Source: Rotaria macrura
Lineage: Eukaryota; Rotifera; Eurotatoria; Philodinida; Philodinidae
Assembly: GCA_900239685.1 (NCBI GenBank)
Contig: OENT01000651.1
Coordinates: 1 to 64,000 of the forward strand
Reading direction: 5' to 3'
Length of the DNA: 64,000 nt
The first letter of the stretch is position 1, and each line of letters starts with the position of its first letter. Below the pieces are notes generated by a model. That model did no database searches. It was not told the origin of the DNA and saw only the letters and a list, made by a program, of their open reading frames with translations. Position numbers and translations under genes: made by a program. This document shows, one piece after another, positions 39,601-52,200 of this stretch.

Positions 39601-42405
39601 AGGGATTTCTCAATTGACTAAAACAAAACACATATAAAATTCATTTGAATATGTTCCTATGATGAACATATTACTAAATTCTACTCAATCTACGTAGTTC
39701 GTCTAACCATTTGATTACGCTTTGCGATTTTTTCTTATGTGTGCGCATTCCATCTCTTATTGAAATGTAATGAACGCATGATGCTATTTCCCTGTCACTC
39801 GATGAACATGCTTTTTCCTTTTTACAACAGCAAGCGGAAAATGAATCTTTTTGCTTTGCCCTTTTCTCCATTAACTTAGTTTTTTTTCTTCGCATAGTCT
39901 TTCTCTCGCTGTTTTTTTTTTGTTCGGAAAATTATTTGTAGTTTGTAGAAAGCGCAGAAGAGAGAGAGAGAGGGTAACTATTGAATCGATCTATTCTTGT
40001 TGTGCATGTGTGTTGTTTGAGCATGCATTTCAACTCCGACTAGCCTACGCCAGTTGGAAAGCGCGGTGAAAGCGCGCAATGAAAAGAAAATATCGTGACA
40101 ACAGCACTGACACTTCTCCTTCTACTTCTTCGGAATCTTTAACTACACTTGTAAGTTCTGCATTACAATGTATATTTATATGGAAATTACGATCTTCTTT
40201 TTTTTTCATTCATCATACACGCTCGGTCTGAATAATTGTCTTTTCAAAAAAAAAATAGACATAAAGATAGTAGTTTGCCATTGTGACACGTGTCGATTTT
40301 CCTCCTCAGTGCTACTTTGAACTGAATCGTCGAGAGAGCATGCAATTACTATCGTTCAAGCCAAAGGAAGATACGCAGATGGTCGTACAGCAGCAAACAT
40401 GTCGTATCCTATATCTATTGTGACAAATGTTCGATGCAAACAAGAACGGAAATCGCCTCTGGCGAGTTAGAATGAACGTGCGCTTTCTCCAGTAAAACAA
40501 TGATGAATAGAAAAAGCGCGCGTGAGTGAAGTAGGGAGAAAAAGCCAGAAAAGCATCGATGCAAAATACATATCATAGTATTGCGTGCCAAGTAATTAAC
40601 TTTCGAGCCGTGTTGAATATTTCTCTGGTTAAAACGGAAGTGCTTATGTTACTCACTAGATAGTCTTCTATTTCCAATTGCTAATTATGTGTTTCACGAG
40701 AAACAAGCGTACAGGATTAGACAACGAACGCGACAAGAGAAAGTAATTACAAGTAGTAAAGGAAAAAAGACTCCGGGTAGCAATCTGAGAATGACGTTGA
40801 TATAAGCATGAAACAAGTTCAGTCATAAACACGAGAGTAGCTTACATTAACTAACCTTAATTTTTTTTTCTATTTTAGATGAGTCGTCCCATTCAAGTGA
40901 AACCTGCTGATAGCGAATCACGCACAGGTAATTAACCGATCTTTTTTTCGATTGGTCCCCTCTTTTTTATGCTTCGATCATATCATTTGTTGGTTGACTG
41001 ATATCATTTTAAAAGAATCTTTGCAGATTAACAGGACACATACACGTATGTACTTGATCGGTAAATATGCGAGTTGAAAAAAAAAGCACACCAAGGAAAT
41101 TAGCAAGCTTTTGTTCATGAGAGAAAACGGAAGTTAATCGACATCAATCGAAGTTCCATTTTAAACTCCTACTTTCATATCATTGAAAATAAATGAAGGA
41201 AAGAAATTGCAAGCTCTTCCGCTTATTTCTTTTTTGTCTTACTCCCTATGATGATAATCTGTTTTAAATAGCACTTGTTTATATCACTCTAAACGACAGC
41301 AGCAACAAAAACTAATGTGAGTTAGTCATCATATATATTTTGTCGTTTATTTATTAATGGTAGTAATTGGTGCCTGTGTTGTTCCTGACCACGTTTTTTT
41401 TTCTATTTCTCTAAATAAATGGTGTAACGTCAAATCGTCGTGTTGGTCTTTAATGTGCTCAGCCTCATCGTTGTAAAAAGTCACCAACGTCTTCTGGTCT
41501 ATTTTTCTCGTTTTTATGCTAATGATTATCTTTTTACTGCAAGTTTTCTCTGTTGTTTCATCATGCCGCATACATACGTGCCTACAGACACACACATACA
41601 TTTATATCAGGTTAATTGTTGTTGCAGACAAAAGAAAATTCTTCTTCTTTTTTTTCTAACTGTAGAAAAGCAGCAAGGCTCACTCATAAAAAAGAGAAGT
41701 CAGAGAGATGAATGAAACAAATTGTCCAATCGGTATGTGAGTTGGTGAGCAGCAGAATCCTCTTTTCTTCTGATAGACAAAAAAAGGAGCCTAATAAGAT
41801 TTCCCATCGTCGACGCTCGTCGTCAGAAAAAAAAGGAAACTTGACCCGACATATAGAAAAGAGTGCCGGATAGCTAGCTAGGTAGTTGAGAAAGAGAAGA
41901 GAAAAAAAAGGAGGAAAGAAGCAGAAGCAAAAAAGAGTGACTACTTTTTCCGGTCGACAAAAAAAGAAGAACAAGAGTAGTAGACGTTTGAGATTTCCGA
42001 GCGAAGAAAAGAAGAGAAAAAGTTTCTTTTTACATCTTCATCAACATTCTCTATTCGATTCCATATCAAACATAAATGATGGTCGCAATGTCAAACGAAT
42101 CTCAAACACAATATTCAATTCTAAGTAATCGAATACGAAATATAGGTGAGAGAATAAAAGAGATTTTTTAATTCTTTCTTGTTTGTGTGTGTTTGTGTAT
42201 GTGCGTACTTCATTTGAAATACAACTTCAATGAATAACACATTTATTAAGTGAAGGAAATCGACTGCTGTGTTATGGGAGTATAAAATATAATAGAACAG
42301 ATGAATAGAGAGGTGAAACATGTCATATGTCACAATGAATGATTAATAAACTAGATAGCCCGTCAGACAGAAACGGTATATCCGGTGAAACGATTAGTTT
42401 ATGTA

Positions 42406-42437
<32 letters not shown>

Positions 42438-44895
42438 AGTGTGTGTATGTGTGTACATGTGGAGAAATGACAGGTGTTTTATAGATGCGAATAAGTGTAA
42501 GTCTGAAATATTGAATTAATCTTTTATGGTGTTTTTTCTTTGATTTTTATAGAAGATCGTAAACTATTCGTTGGGATGTTAAATAAACAAATGACAGAAG
42601 AAAATGTTCGAACGATCTTTGAACCGTACGGTACGATAGAAGAATGTACAATATTACGAGGACCTAGTGGTGATAGTAAAGGCTGTGCATTTGTCAAATA
42701 TTCTACGCATAATGAAGCTCAACAAGCTATTCAAAATATTCATGGAAGTCAAACGTTTCCAGGTGCATCATCGTCCATTGTTGTTAAATTTGCCGATACA
42801 GAAAAAGAACGACAACTACGACGAATGCAACAATTAGCTGGACCTCTTGGACTTCTCTCTAATCCATTAGTACTACAACAAATAGCTGCCAATTTAAATT
42901 ATCAAGGATATACACAATTACAACAGCAAGCTTTATTAGCATCGTCAACCGGTACTCATCCAACAGCATACACGACTATACCCATTTTGACAACATCTGG
43001 TCAACCAATGAGTAATGGCACTATGACACCATCAACAGGTAAATAAACAAAAAGAAAAAAAAGCGCAAACCAAAGTAAAAATAGTAGGAAAAATGATGTT
43101 GTATAAATATAGAAGTTTATTATATTCAGTAAAAAATTGAGTGACTATAATCTCATAGGTGATTGTGACAATATGGACTTTCCTAACTATTCTTTAGTCA
43201 ATGCATCTCCTGTCAATAACGGTCCTGCAACTATTTATCAAACAACAGGACCAGCAACAAACGGTCAATCAACTGATTTATTTTCATCAGGCATGCAATA
43301 TTCAAGTAAGTTTTTTTTTTGTCTTGAGTAGACACGAGAAGGTTTTCGAAGTCACGACAACAGAAGCATTGCATCGTTGCCACTTCTTATGAAATATTTT
43401 ATGCATTCCATAGTAGATACATTATTAAGCTTTATCATTTACTATTGATATGGGTAAAACTTAGCGCCATCTATCTATATGGCCAAAAGGTTCGCAGTGT
43501 AGAGAACTTGTGATATTGAATAGATTATTAGATCGAGAAAGTCTTTCTCTGAGCATGCCTGTGCATATTTTATTCTGTAGTAATAAGCTCATGCCTATGT
43601 GTTTTTTTGCTTCTTAACAGTTTGTATATTACGCTTTTATCCAATAACGGAAATCCTTAAGTCATGAGAAAATCGAATATTTTAAGTTCAATAGACAAAC
43701 TAATAAAATGAACCAGACGATTTTCTGTGTTTTTATTCACAATCAACATTTTAACGCTCGTCTAAATTTAAGAAAAACACATTCACTCAATACTAACAAT
43801 TCGTTACTTTTTATTTGTAAATCAAAATTCATACTAAAACCATACTTGACGTGGAATACATAGACATTACTGTGAGGTCACGGTGTTTTAGCTGCAGAAA
43901 ATCAGTTACATATATTTTTATGACGGTTTCTGACAGAACTTCAGTGAAATACACCGTTTTATTGTAGCTGTTGTTGGTCCAGCTATTGACACGGCGACTG
44001 GTATTCAATTACAACAGGCTACAGCTTATACAACATTACCTGGACAATATCCTATCTATGCTCCAGCAACTATATATTCTCCATTACCAACAACAACACT
44101 TATTCCAGGCGCCATAGCTTCACCGGGCAAAGAAGGTTAGTAAAGAAAAACTAAATTTATTCATGAGACTCGTTCTTCTTTCGTCAATGCAGCTTTTTCT
44201 TTTCTTTCGACATAATAATAATAATAATAATAATAATCACTTTCGATTTCATAGCTTTACCGCAGTTCTTCGGTCCAGAGGGTTGCAATCTTTTTATCTA
44301 TCACTTACCTCAAGAATTTGGTGATTCCGAACTTGCATCCATGTTTCTGCCATTTGGCAATGTTATATCGGCTAAAGTTTATGTTGATCGAGCTACTAAT
44401 CAATCAAAATGTTTTGGTACATATTTTTCTTTTTGAGAGAAGAGAAAAGCCAAAGAGTAAACGAACGCAAATACAGAAAGAAAGAAAGAAAAAAGATTTG
44501 AACTATGTGCTGGATCGCCGCATCAAGATTTTCCAAATTAATTATAATAATATTTTTTTAATAATTTATAATATTGATGTTGTGATGTGACAATCCAATG
44601 CAGTTCTCGTTTTTTCCTTCTTCTTGCACTTGCGCTCTTTTATTTTCTCTTTTCTCACTTGTTTCTCTATTCTTCTTACTAACAGAATTCAATGTCGTTT
44701 TCTTTTTGTTGTTCTAGGTTTCGTCTCGTATGATAATCCACAATGTGCTCAACAAGGTGAGGCACTTTGCTCATATTATTTTGTTTTCTATTTCATTTTC
44801 GTGTAGCCATACAATCGATGAATGGATTTCAAATTGGCATGAAGCGTTTAAAGGTTCAATTGAAGCGGCCAAAAGATTTAGCCAAACCGTACTGA
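36647..44895 (+). CDS. CELF: CELF/Bruno-type RNA-binding protein, three RRMs
   Basis: Nine exons (36647-37082, 38059-38141, 40879-40927, 42553-43038, 43159-43305, 43968-44135, 44255-44416, 44718-44756, 44807-44895) encode 552 residues in one frame. RRM1 (~103-185) starts [16 protein letters not shown]2 (~192-270) starts RKLFVGML and has [10 protein letters not shown] as RNP1; RRM3 (~465-550) starts [12 protein letters not shown]. The linker IQVKPADSE between RRM1 and RRM2 and the end [18 protein letters not shown] are CELF signatures. CELF proteins bind GU-rich elements and control splicing, translation and mRNA decay. The first ~100 residues are low-complexity (poly-Ser, Thr/Pro). The linker before RRM3 (~290-455) is Gln/Thr/Pro-rich. 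ATG at 36647 is the first in frame, but further 5' exons are likely. The member (1-2 or 3-6 type) is not settled. Confidence 0.95.
37083..42552 (+). other. CELF introns 1-3
   Basis: Intron 1 (37083-38058), intron 2 (38142-40878) and intron 3 (40928-42552) flank two small exons of 83 and 49 bases. They contain CT-rich tracts (about 39547-39575 and 39960-39971) and, in intron 3, a TA/GT tract at 42403-42459. No other gene was recognised. Confidence 0.75.
42403..42459. repeat. TA then GT microsatellite
   Basis: A TA tract of about 35 bases interrupted by one ACA is followed by a GTGTGTATGTGTGT run. It lies 94 bases upstream of CELF exon 4; GU- and UG-repeats are the kind of element CELF proteins bind, so self-regulation is conceivable. 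Confidence 0.85.
44212..44237. repeat. (ATA)n microsatellite
   Basis: About eight ATA units in the intron just upstream of CELF exon 7. Confidence 0.9.
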
Positions 44896-45492
44896 AATTT
44901 CAGACACACAGGCATACATGTACACACACACATACACACTTCACACAGTGTATTTTCTTTTCTTTCTAGTCACATACTATTATGTACATAAAAAATGATG
45001 AACGAATTTTTCTTTTCTTTCTATTTAACAAAAAAACACAAAGGGCAATCGAGAGTGTATGTGTCTCTGTGTGTGTCTCTATTCCCATTCCATAACTACT
45101 AGTCAAACAAATCTATTCCGATTGTTAAGATATTATTTGGTATAAATTAATATTGAGATCAAAATACAGTCAGTCATTCCTCTCATCTTTTTTATATCAT
45201 GCGATTTTGTTGCGTTAAAGATTTTTCTTCTTTCTTATAACATGATTATTATTCACTCGCTCCTTTTTTTTTGTCGCAATAACACTTTGTTGATTTCTTA
45301 TGTTGATCTACTGCATCTTTTTTCTTCATTCGAAGGCGTATAAAGCCTTGCATCTTCCTAGTTTTTTTTTCTCTTTTAAGAATAAACTAAAATTATTAAT
45401 TAGAAGAATAATCATTTGTGATATGAGGAAAAAACCAAGAGAAACAAATAAACCAAGAACAAACAACTCGAGCAACGAAAACAGTTCGAAAT
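44896..45492. other. Convergent intergenic region between CELF and SLC35E1-like genes
   Basis: It holds the CELF 3' untranslated region, with CA and GT runs near 44910-44940 and 45055-45080. No ORF with recognisable content. Confidence 0.6.
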
Positions 45493-48388
45493 TTAAATAT
45501 TTTTATATGATTGACTTGCATAATCTGGGATAAAACCATTGTAATATGGTCCAGTTGTATGCAATATTGGATGATGTCGAGATGTTAATGCAGCATCAGG
45601 ATGATTTATTCGTATTGTATCAAGATTTAATCGATTGAAGTTAGGTTCACTTCGAACTAATGGTATAATAGCTTGTTTATGCTCAGCACGACGTTGATCA
45701 TATTTTGCCTGAAAACAAATTTTTTTTAATGAGAGATTAAAACAAAAACTATAACCAGCGTAAGTTTCTGTCGAGTTTTTATGCTTGTTTTTCTTTGTCC
45801 AGTTATTCAAGAGCACTGTTTGCTATGTCTACACATACTAACATTCTAAAAGAATCCAACTTCGTTCATGAAATAGTACTTATGCGGGTGAGTCATCGAC
45901 ATGACCACAAAGAATTTTTGCGACTTCTGAAGTTAAGAATCATAAAGTTTGAACATAGAACAAGCCCATATTTATCGATGAATGGTTGTTCTAGCTAAAT
46001 TTTAATATCCGATTCAAACTATGCGAACGAAAGAGTAACGAAACGCAGGCTTTTGATAAGAAATGTGTGAAATGATAGAAACACATTGGTTTAGAGCTTT
46101 AGATATGAATATATGCATTTTAAGATTAGAATCATGAATAGTATGTAATTAGTCTTCGTCAAATTCTCTTGAACGCACCTTATTGTAATAGAAAGAACTA
46201 TTCTGATATCCTGTTTGTCTAGAAATGAAATTGTTGCGAAAACAAAAGAATTGTATCCATTAAAATGGTTTGTAGTAAATTCAAGTTTTTCTCAAAGTTA
46301 AGATTCAATGATAAAATCTAATGATATCTATCCTAGAAGAGGCGTGACTGAACTCGAAGAAATACTATTTTTCGCCTATCTGTTTTCTTGTGATAGACAC
46401 TATATCAACAGTATGAAATCAATATTTCAATCTCACTACAATAAACAAAAATCTAAAAGGAGTTCGATGTTGTAGTAAATCTAGGATAGTATTACGAAAT
46501 TTTCAATTCAGAGTCAGACACAACAAAACTATCAAAAAAAAAAAGAAAATCACGATTAAATCACATTGTTTCACTTTTTGATTGGACTGATATTAAGATC
46601 TGAAGTTTAGTAGAACTATCAGCACAATCGTTGGTTAAAAGAAACTTTCTTTAACTGTTTGTTATTCTCATCAAAGACTTTCTTATAAATGCATTGGAGG
46701 CACAACGGATAGATATCGATTTGGATGTTTTTCAAACTCTCTTATGATCTATTGTCGCAAATACAATATTTCGAAAACTTAATTTTCTAGAGCAACCTAC
46801 TTTATTATAGTACAAAACACCTAATAAAGCACAACTCATGCCAACAACATTTGTCGTTGTAACAGGATTTCTTAATATTAGTAATGAGATGCAAATAACA
46901 ACAATACGTTTAGTACTATTAGCGATACTGTAAGATAATGGTGATACAAGTGATATCATAGTAAACGCCACGACATTGTGCAAAAAATTGAGTACACCAT
47001 CAATGGATAAATAAAAAAATATTTTCATTGCTCTATCATGTGTATGCTAAATACATAAAAAGAAGCATACATATTCTTTTGAGGTTTTTTCAAGGAATTC
47101 GATTTCCTAATCACCTACTCACGTATTTCGTATTATAATATATATCCGTACCATCGTAAAAAAACCAGAATGGTACAAATAAGCACCATGATATTTTAGC
47201 TAATAAAGCAAGTAATGCGAAATGATGAATTGATATATCCTTTAGAGACTATATTTAAGTATAGACTAAAAACATATTTTGAATATGAATCAAAACAAAT
47301 TTAATCTACTTTTTTCGAATAAATATTTTGTAATGAAAAACCAAATGTCGAAAGTAGAGCACTGATAAGACCAACAAAATTAAATGAAATTTCAGTTACT
47401 GTCGCGATAATAACACCAACAATAATAGGAACAAGAGATAAATAAACAGGTAATGATTGTTTTTCACGTAGAATTAAACGAGATAGAATTCTAAATAAAG
47501 GAAATACATATGATTATAAGGTTGTCCATGTGACAAAATATATTTCAAGCTTGTGAAATATTCATTTCTATTAAAGATCAGTCAATATAGATGACATCGA
47601 TTATTCGCTCTTGTCTATTTTCACATGACATGAATTTTTGTGCATCTCTCGTCGTTGAAATACTTCTCGGTATTCTTTCATTTGTTAATATTGATGAAAC
47701 TACGAAAAATTCTTATTCTATGAATAGATTTCAATCATCTTGAAAGAAATCATAAATGATTCGATATAATCTTTGTCATAGTCAATTTCATCTTGTTGAC
47801 TTTAATTTATAGAAACTATTTTTGTGTGCGTTTTGTATGCATCGAATAAGCCTTTAAAGAAAAAGTAAGAAACACTTACACAGTGAAGAGAGGCATCGTT
47901 GCTTTGACCGTATGAGCATAAGAAACGGGTACTTTCCAAAGACTAACGTGAGATGATAGTTGTGCGAGAAATTTGCCTATTGATAAAGGAACAATAATTT
48001 TCAAATAATATATTCGATTTTGATGAAGATAATCGGGTGATGGAACTTTCATTATGCTTCAAAAAAAAAGTATTAAAGATGATCAATCGAATGCAATCAG
48101 CATGTATACATACCGAAGAAGTGGAATACTTAATATCCAAACACTGAAAAGTTGTACAAGTGTAACTGTTAGAGGAAATGGAAATTCATTAAGTAATTCT
48201 TTCACAATAACATTGCCCGCTGCTGATACACCTAATAGAATTAGTATGTGTAGTGAATTCGAAAGATAAAATAGCGAATCAATGATTTACTTACCATACC
48301 AAACGAGACATAGAGTAACTATTTGAAGAACTTCAAAAATAAGTGAATCTCGATGTTTTATCATTCTTATGACCGTATGATTATTCAT
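45493..48388 (-). CDS. SLC35E1: SLC35E1-type nucleotide-sugar/triose-phosphate transporter family protein
   Basis: Exons 48388-48295, 48231-48114, 48056-47880, 47490-47310, 47248-47123, 47046-46801 and 45708-45493 encode 385 residues. The sequence follows human SLC35E1 closely: [81 protein letters not shown] and GVLYYNKAKYDQ. These are landmarks of the TPT (triose-phosphate transporter) domain with about ten membrane helices. The protein probably sits in Golgi or ER membrane; its substrate is unknown even in vertebrates. The tail of ~70 residues ends [19 protein letters not shown] and is Tyr/Asn-rich, as in the vertebrate protein. Every junction has GT-AG ends and keeps frame, so the model is firm. 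Confidence 0.94.
45709..46800 (-). other. Last intron of the SLC35E1-like gene
   Basis: Donor GTAGGT at 46800, acceptor TTTCAG ending at 45709, phase 0. No feature recognised inside. Confidence 0.75.
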
Positions 48389-51300
48389 TAAATTATTTTG
48401 ACTATGATGATTTTGATCTATTTAATCATTTTTTAATTTCTTCATCATAATTGTGAATAAAAAACGAATCATTTATATATTTATCTGTGTATCTTTAAAT
48501 GTTAAATAAGAAAATAGGTAAATATTAACAAAAGGCGACGATGCTTTTTTTCTTCTTAATTATCGATTCGTTTCCGATGTCACCAATGTGACGAAAACTT
48601 ATCTATTGTATGAAACGACAGAAATATGAAAGCAAAATGACACCAATAATCGAAGCAAAAGTATGCAAAGTGTGCGTACGTGTACATGCGTGATTCCTTA
48701 TTTTTTTTCTCTATAACTCAGTCGTCGTCGTAGTACAGACATTCATTCTATGGCTAGTACCTTCACCATATAGTTTGATAGATGTCATAAGCAACAAATA
48801 GTAGGCTACATACAATTATATACAGTATAGACATTTGTAGAAACAGTCATATTTACAGTAAAATCTTTTTATTTTCAAGAATCTACTGAAAATTGTTTTA
48901 ACTAGTTTAGATCGAAGAGAAAAAGGTTTTCGATTGTTGTATAATCGATTTTATGTTCTTTTCAATTGAGTTTCAATTTGTCATTTGTACGAATAAGTGT
49001 AGCAATGAAAAATATCAATACAATCAATGAAATAGAATTACAAGTAATTGTTGTTCATTTTGAAATTATTCTGTGTCGTACCAAGATAACATTAAACAAA
49101 ACTCTACTGGTGGTTCTGAGTATCGGTCTGTTTTGGAATATTTACAACAAAGAAGGTTACAGGGTGTACGCACTATAGAAAGAGTAATATACCCATCGGT
49201 TGATGACATTGAAATCAAGCTTTAATTGGATAGATAAATTTTTCCTTTTATGGTTTCCAGTCAGAAAAGTACAGGGCATGTCTGCGATCAGAAGTATATC
49301 AAGAAGATTATTCATCTTAATTTGATTGGTATCCATCCATTGATGAATCCATTTGTCATCAAGGCGAATTTATAGAGAGCCAGATATTTCTCTGTAAAGA
49401 AATACACAGTATGAATCCTAAGCCTTTCTACTACATCCATTAGTGCTTATTTGACCTGATGAATGTCAAATATTTTTTTATTGTTTGTTTGATGTCTGTT
49501 GGAAATTTTATAACGCGCTTTATTAATATGATTTATTTTGCCAATGATTTTTTGTATAACGAGTATCTCCGATATTTGATTAAGCGTCTGACAGAGAAGT
49601 TATTGTTTATCCTTGTAAAAAAGACAATGATAAGATCATACCACATATCTTGCACAGAAAGGTTCTTTTGTCTACCTTAAATCCTTCGAAACAAAAAGAA
49701 TAATTACTCGATGATATCTATCAAGTTTCAGAATAAAATGAAGAAGACAACTCTCTCACTAACTCTGATTAATATAGAGATAGAACAAAGCCGCAAATGA
49801 ATTCTTGCATATTCTTCATTACCCTTCTGAAACTTTACTTCTTGTATAATTAGTATTATATTAATCACCTACTCTGCATTTATTTAGTTACACCAGAGGA
49901 TTCACACACGTCTAGTTTTGTAACTTACCACGAGCTTAATTTTGTGTTCGAAATTAATAATTGAATCTGTTATCTGAACACTATCTCGATCTATTGTTTC
50001 TGAAACAAAATTTGACTCGATTCGAATTTCAAGATCAATAGTAATTAGTACAATCAATTCAAACTTGCACTACGATTTTTTGTTGATGCTTCTTTTTCTA
50101 GGACGATTCACTTCTTCCAAATCAATCAGAAAAATTTCAAATTCTGAAACAGTAAAATTTATTTTCAATGAATAATGATGAAAGACAAAAACATACCTAC
50201 AAGATTAACCTCATGATAATGAATCTTAAACGAATTTTCAAAAGTGATATTATGAAATCGATTGACATGAATCACTACAGACGACCGTGTATTCATTCAC
50301 ATATTTATATGAATAACAACGGCTTCGATCCAATGTCAAACGGAATATTCTACCAAAAGCATCTATACACAAACTGATTGTAATATAATATATGGCGAGT
50401 GTGATTTCTTCTACAACATTGGGTAATCAGTAAATATTTGATATTTGTCAAAATTTCTTTCTTTGTCAAGTTTCTTCTTGGTTAAATAGGTAAGATATAA
50501 TTCGAAAGGCAATCACAAGAAGATATTCCGTATAGACATAAAACTTTCATGGCTATTTAGGATGCTCAGCTAAAACTAGAGATCAGGTCGAAATCAGAAA
50601 ATTTTGAGGTCAATCGACTCTAACTATTTTTAAAATATTTAACAAGTCCTAGAGTATTTGCTTACAAGAACAACGAATCCAGTATTACTGGGACGACCGT
50701 CTCATAGTCAAATCAGATTACTTCTAGAAAGATCATTAATTATAACAGCTTGTTTGGATCTAGCTTTAGATAGATAGGTTTAGAGCTGAGATATAAAATA
50801 AAAGAATATAATTTCCTCGTTATTAATTATCAAATTTTTGGTCAATATAGAGTGCAGATTGAATTTCAATGCTTTATGTAGATTGCATATACAGAGAGAA
50901 AGAATAAACCAAACATTTGATCAAGAGTTGTCAAACAATTCATACAAGTCTGCCATCTATCAAGTATAAACAGCGTTGCTCGTTCAATCGAAATATTATC
51001 ATATAAATAAATAAATAAACAAAATAATCTTGCTAATTAGTCAGTCAGCCAGCAAGCAAGAGAGCGAGCGCTATAACCATACATTCCCTCATTGGTTTAC
51101 AATCTCCACCTATCTACTTATTTATTTTGTGATTCAAATTCAAACAAACATATATATATGTTATATGTATAAGATTGAATTGGAGTTTTGTAACATCATA
51201 GCAGTTTCTTATCGATAAAAGGCATATGAAAAAAGAAAGAATGAAAGAAAAAGAACAACAATTCTGAAAATTAATGGTTCATTGTAGTTGTCTTCCTTTT

Positions 51301-52200
51301 TTTTGATTGTGTGTAAATTATATCGATCATTGATCTCTCAACCAGTGTTTCCAATGGAAATCTAAAACAAAATGTACATGTACACTTTACTTATATCAGC
51401 AAAGTGTACGTTTACACTTTGTTTTTGGCACCAAAGCGTACAAAGTGTACAGAAACCAATTTTTTCGATCTAAAAAAAAACGTATAGCTCGTTTTGGAGT
51501 GATGAATATAAATTAAGATTTAGAAAGCAATTAGCAGGGATAGCAGGGCTGTGAAAGAGATATAATGATCACTTGTCTGAAAATATTTGGCTAAGGCTTT
51601 CTCGGAGTTTTCGACCAACTGTATTTCTTCATTTCAGTCACAGCACAGTCACCATCACATTATGTGGTCTATGCGAATCACATCAACCAGTGTGAAAATG
51701 TGATTGAAATTAAGAACAATGTAGCTAAGCCTCTCATTCAGACCCCCTTGCGTCCACCTGAAAATAAATGATGAATAAACATACTGTTTCATAATCTGAC
51801 ACAATATTTTTTAAAACATGCGAAGAAAATGAGTTGGAACAAAAAAAAATAATTCAAAGGTCACAGTCTAATATCTAATACAGTAGGCAAAGTTCTAGAA
51901 TCAAAGTGTAAATAGTTTTTGCAAAATGTACTGTGTACACTTTGGTTGTTAGAGCAAAGTGTAAATCACAGTGTAAATCAGAATCAGCAGATGTTCTGTA
52001 CATTATACTTCTGCTTAGTACACCTGCTATTGGAAGCACTGCTCTCAACTTTCTATGTATTAGTCAGACAATTCAATACAACGAACCATCGAATCAAAAA
52101 TCCAGTTTTTTCTCTCGTTTTTACTATCCATCATTATTAACTAACATGAAAAGAGATTGCTATTTTTGCTTCCACCAATGTCATGTTTTACAAACTTTAG
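48389..52200. other. Divergent intergenic region, 3.8 kb
   Basis: No ORF here shows a domain. The notable content is a cluster of AAAGTGTAC-like boxes at 51368-51980, described separately. The stretch 48400-51300 shows nothing recognisable. Confidence 0.55.
51368..51980. promoter_or_regulatory. Cluster of AAAGTGTA(C/A) boxes upstream of the DZF gene
   Basis: At least seven copies of the octamer AAAGTGTA or its reverse complement occur here, several paired as palindromes: CAAAGTGTACG...TTACACTTTG at 51401-51422, TGTACATGTACACTTT near 51373-51388, GTACAAAGTGTAC near 51438-51450, and three more between 51903 and 51985. CAAAATGTACnTGTACACTTT occurs twice as a direct repeat about 550 bases apart. 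It could be a transcription-factor array or the remains of a TIR element. Confidence 0.4.
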
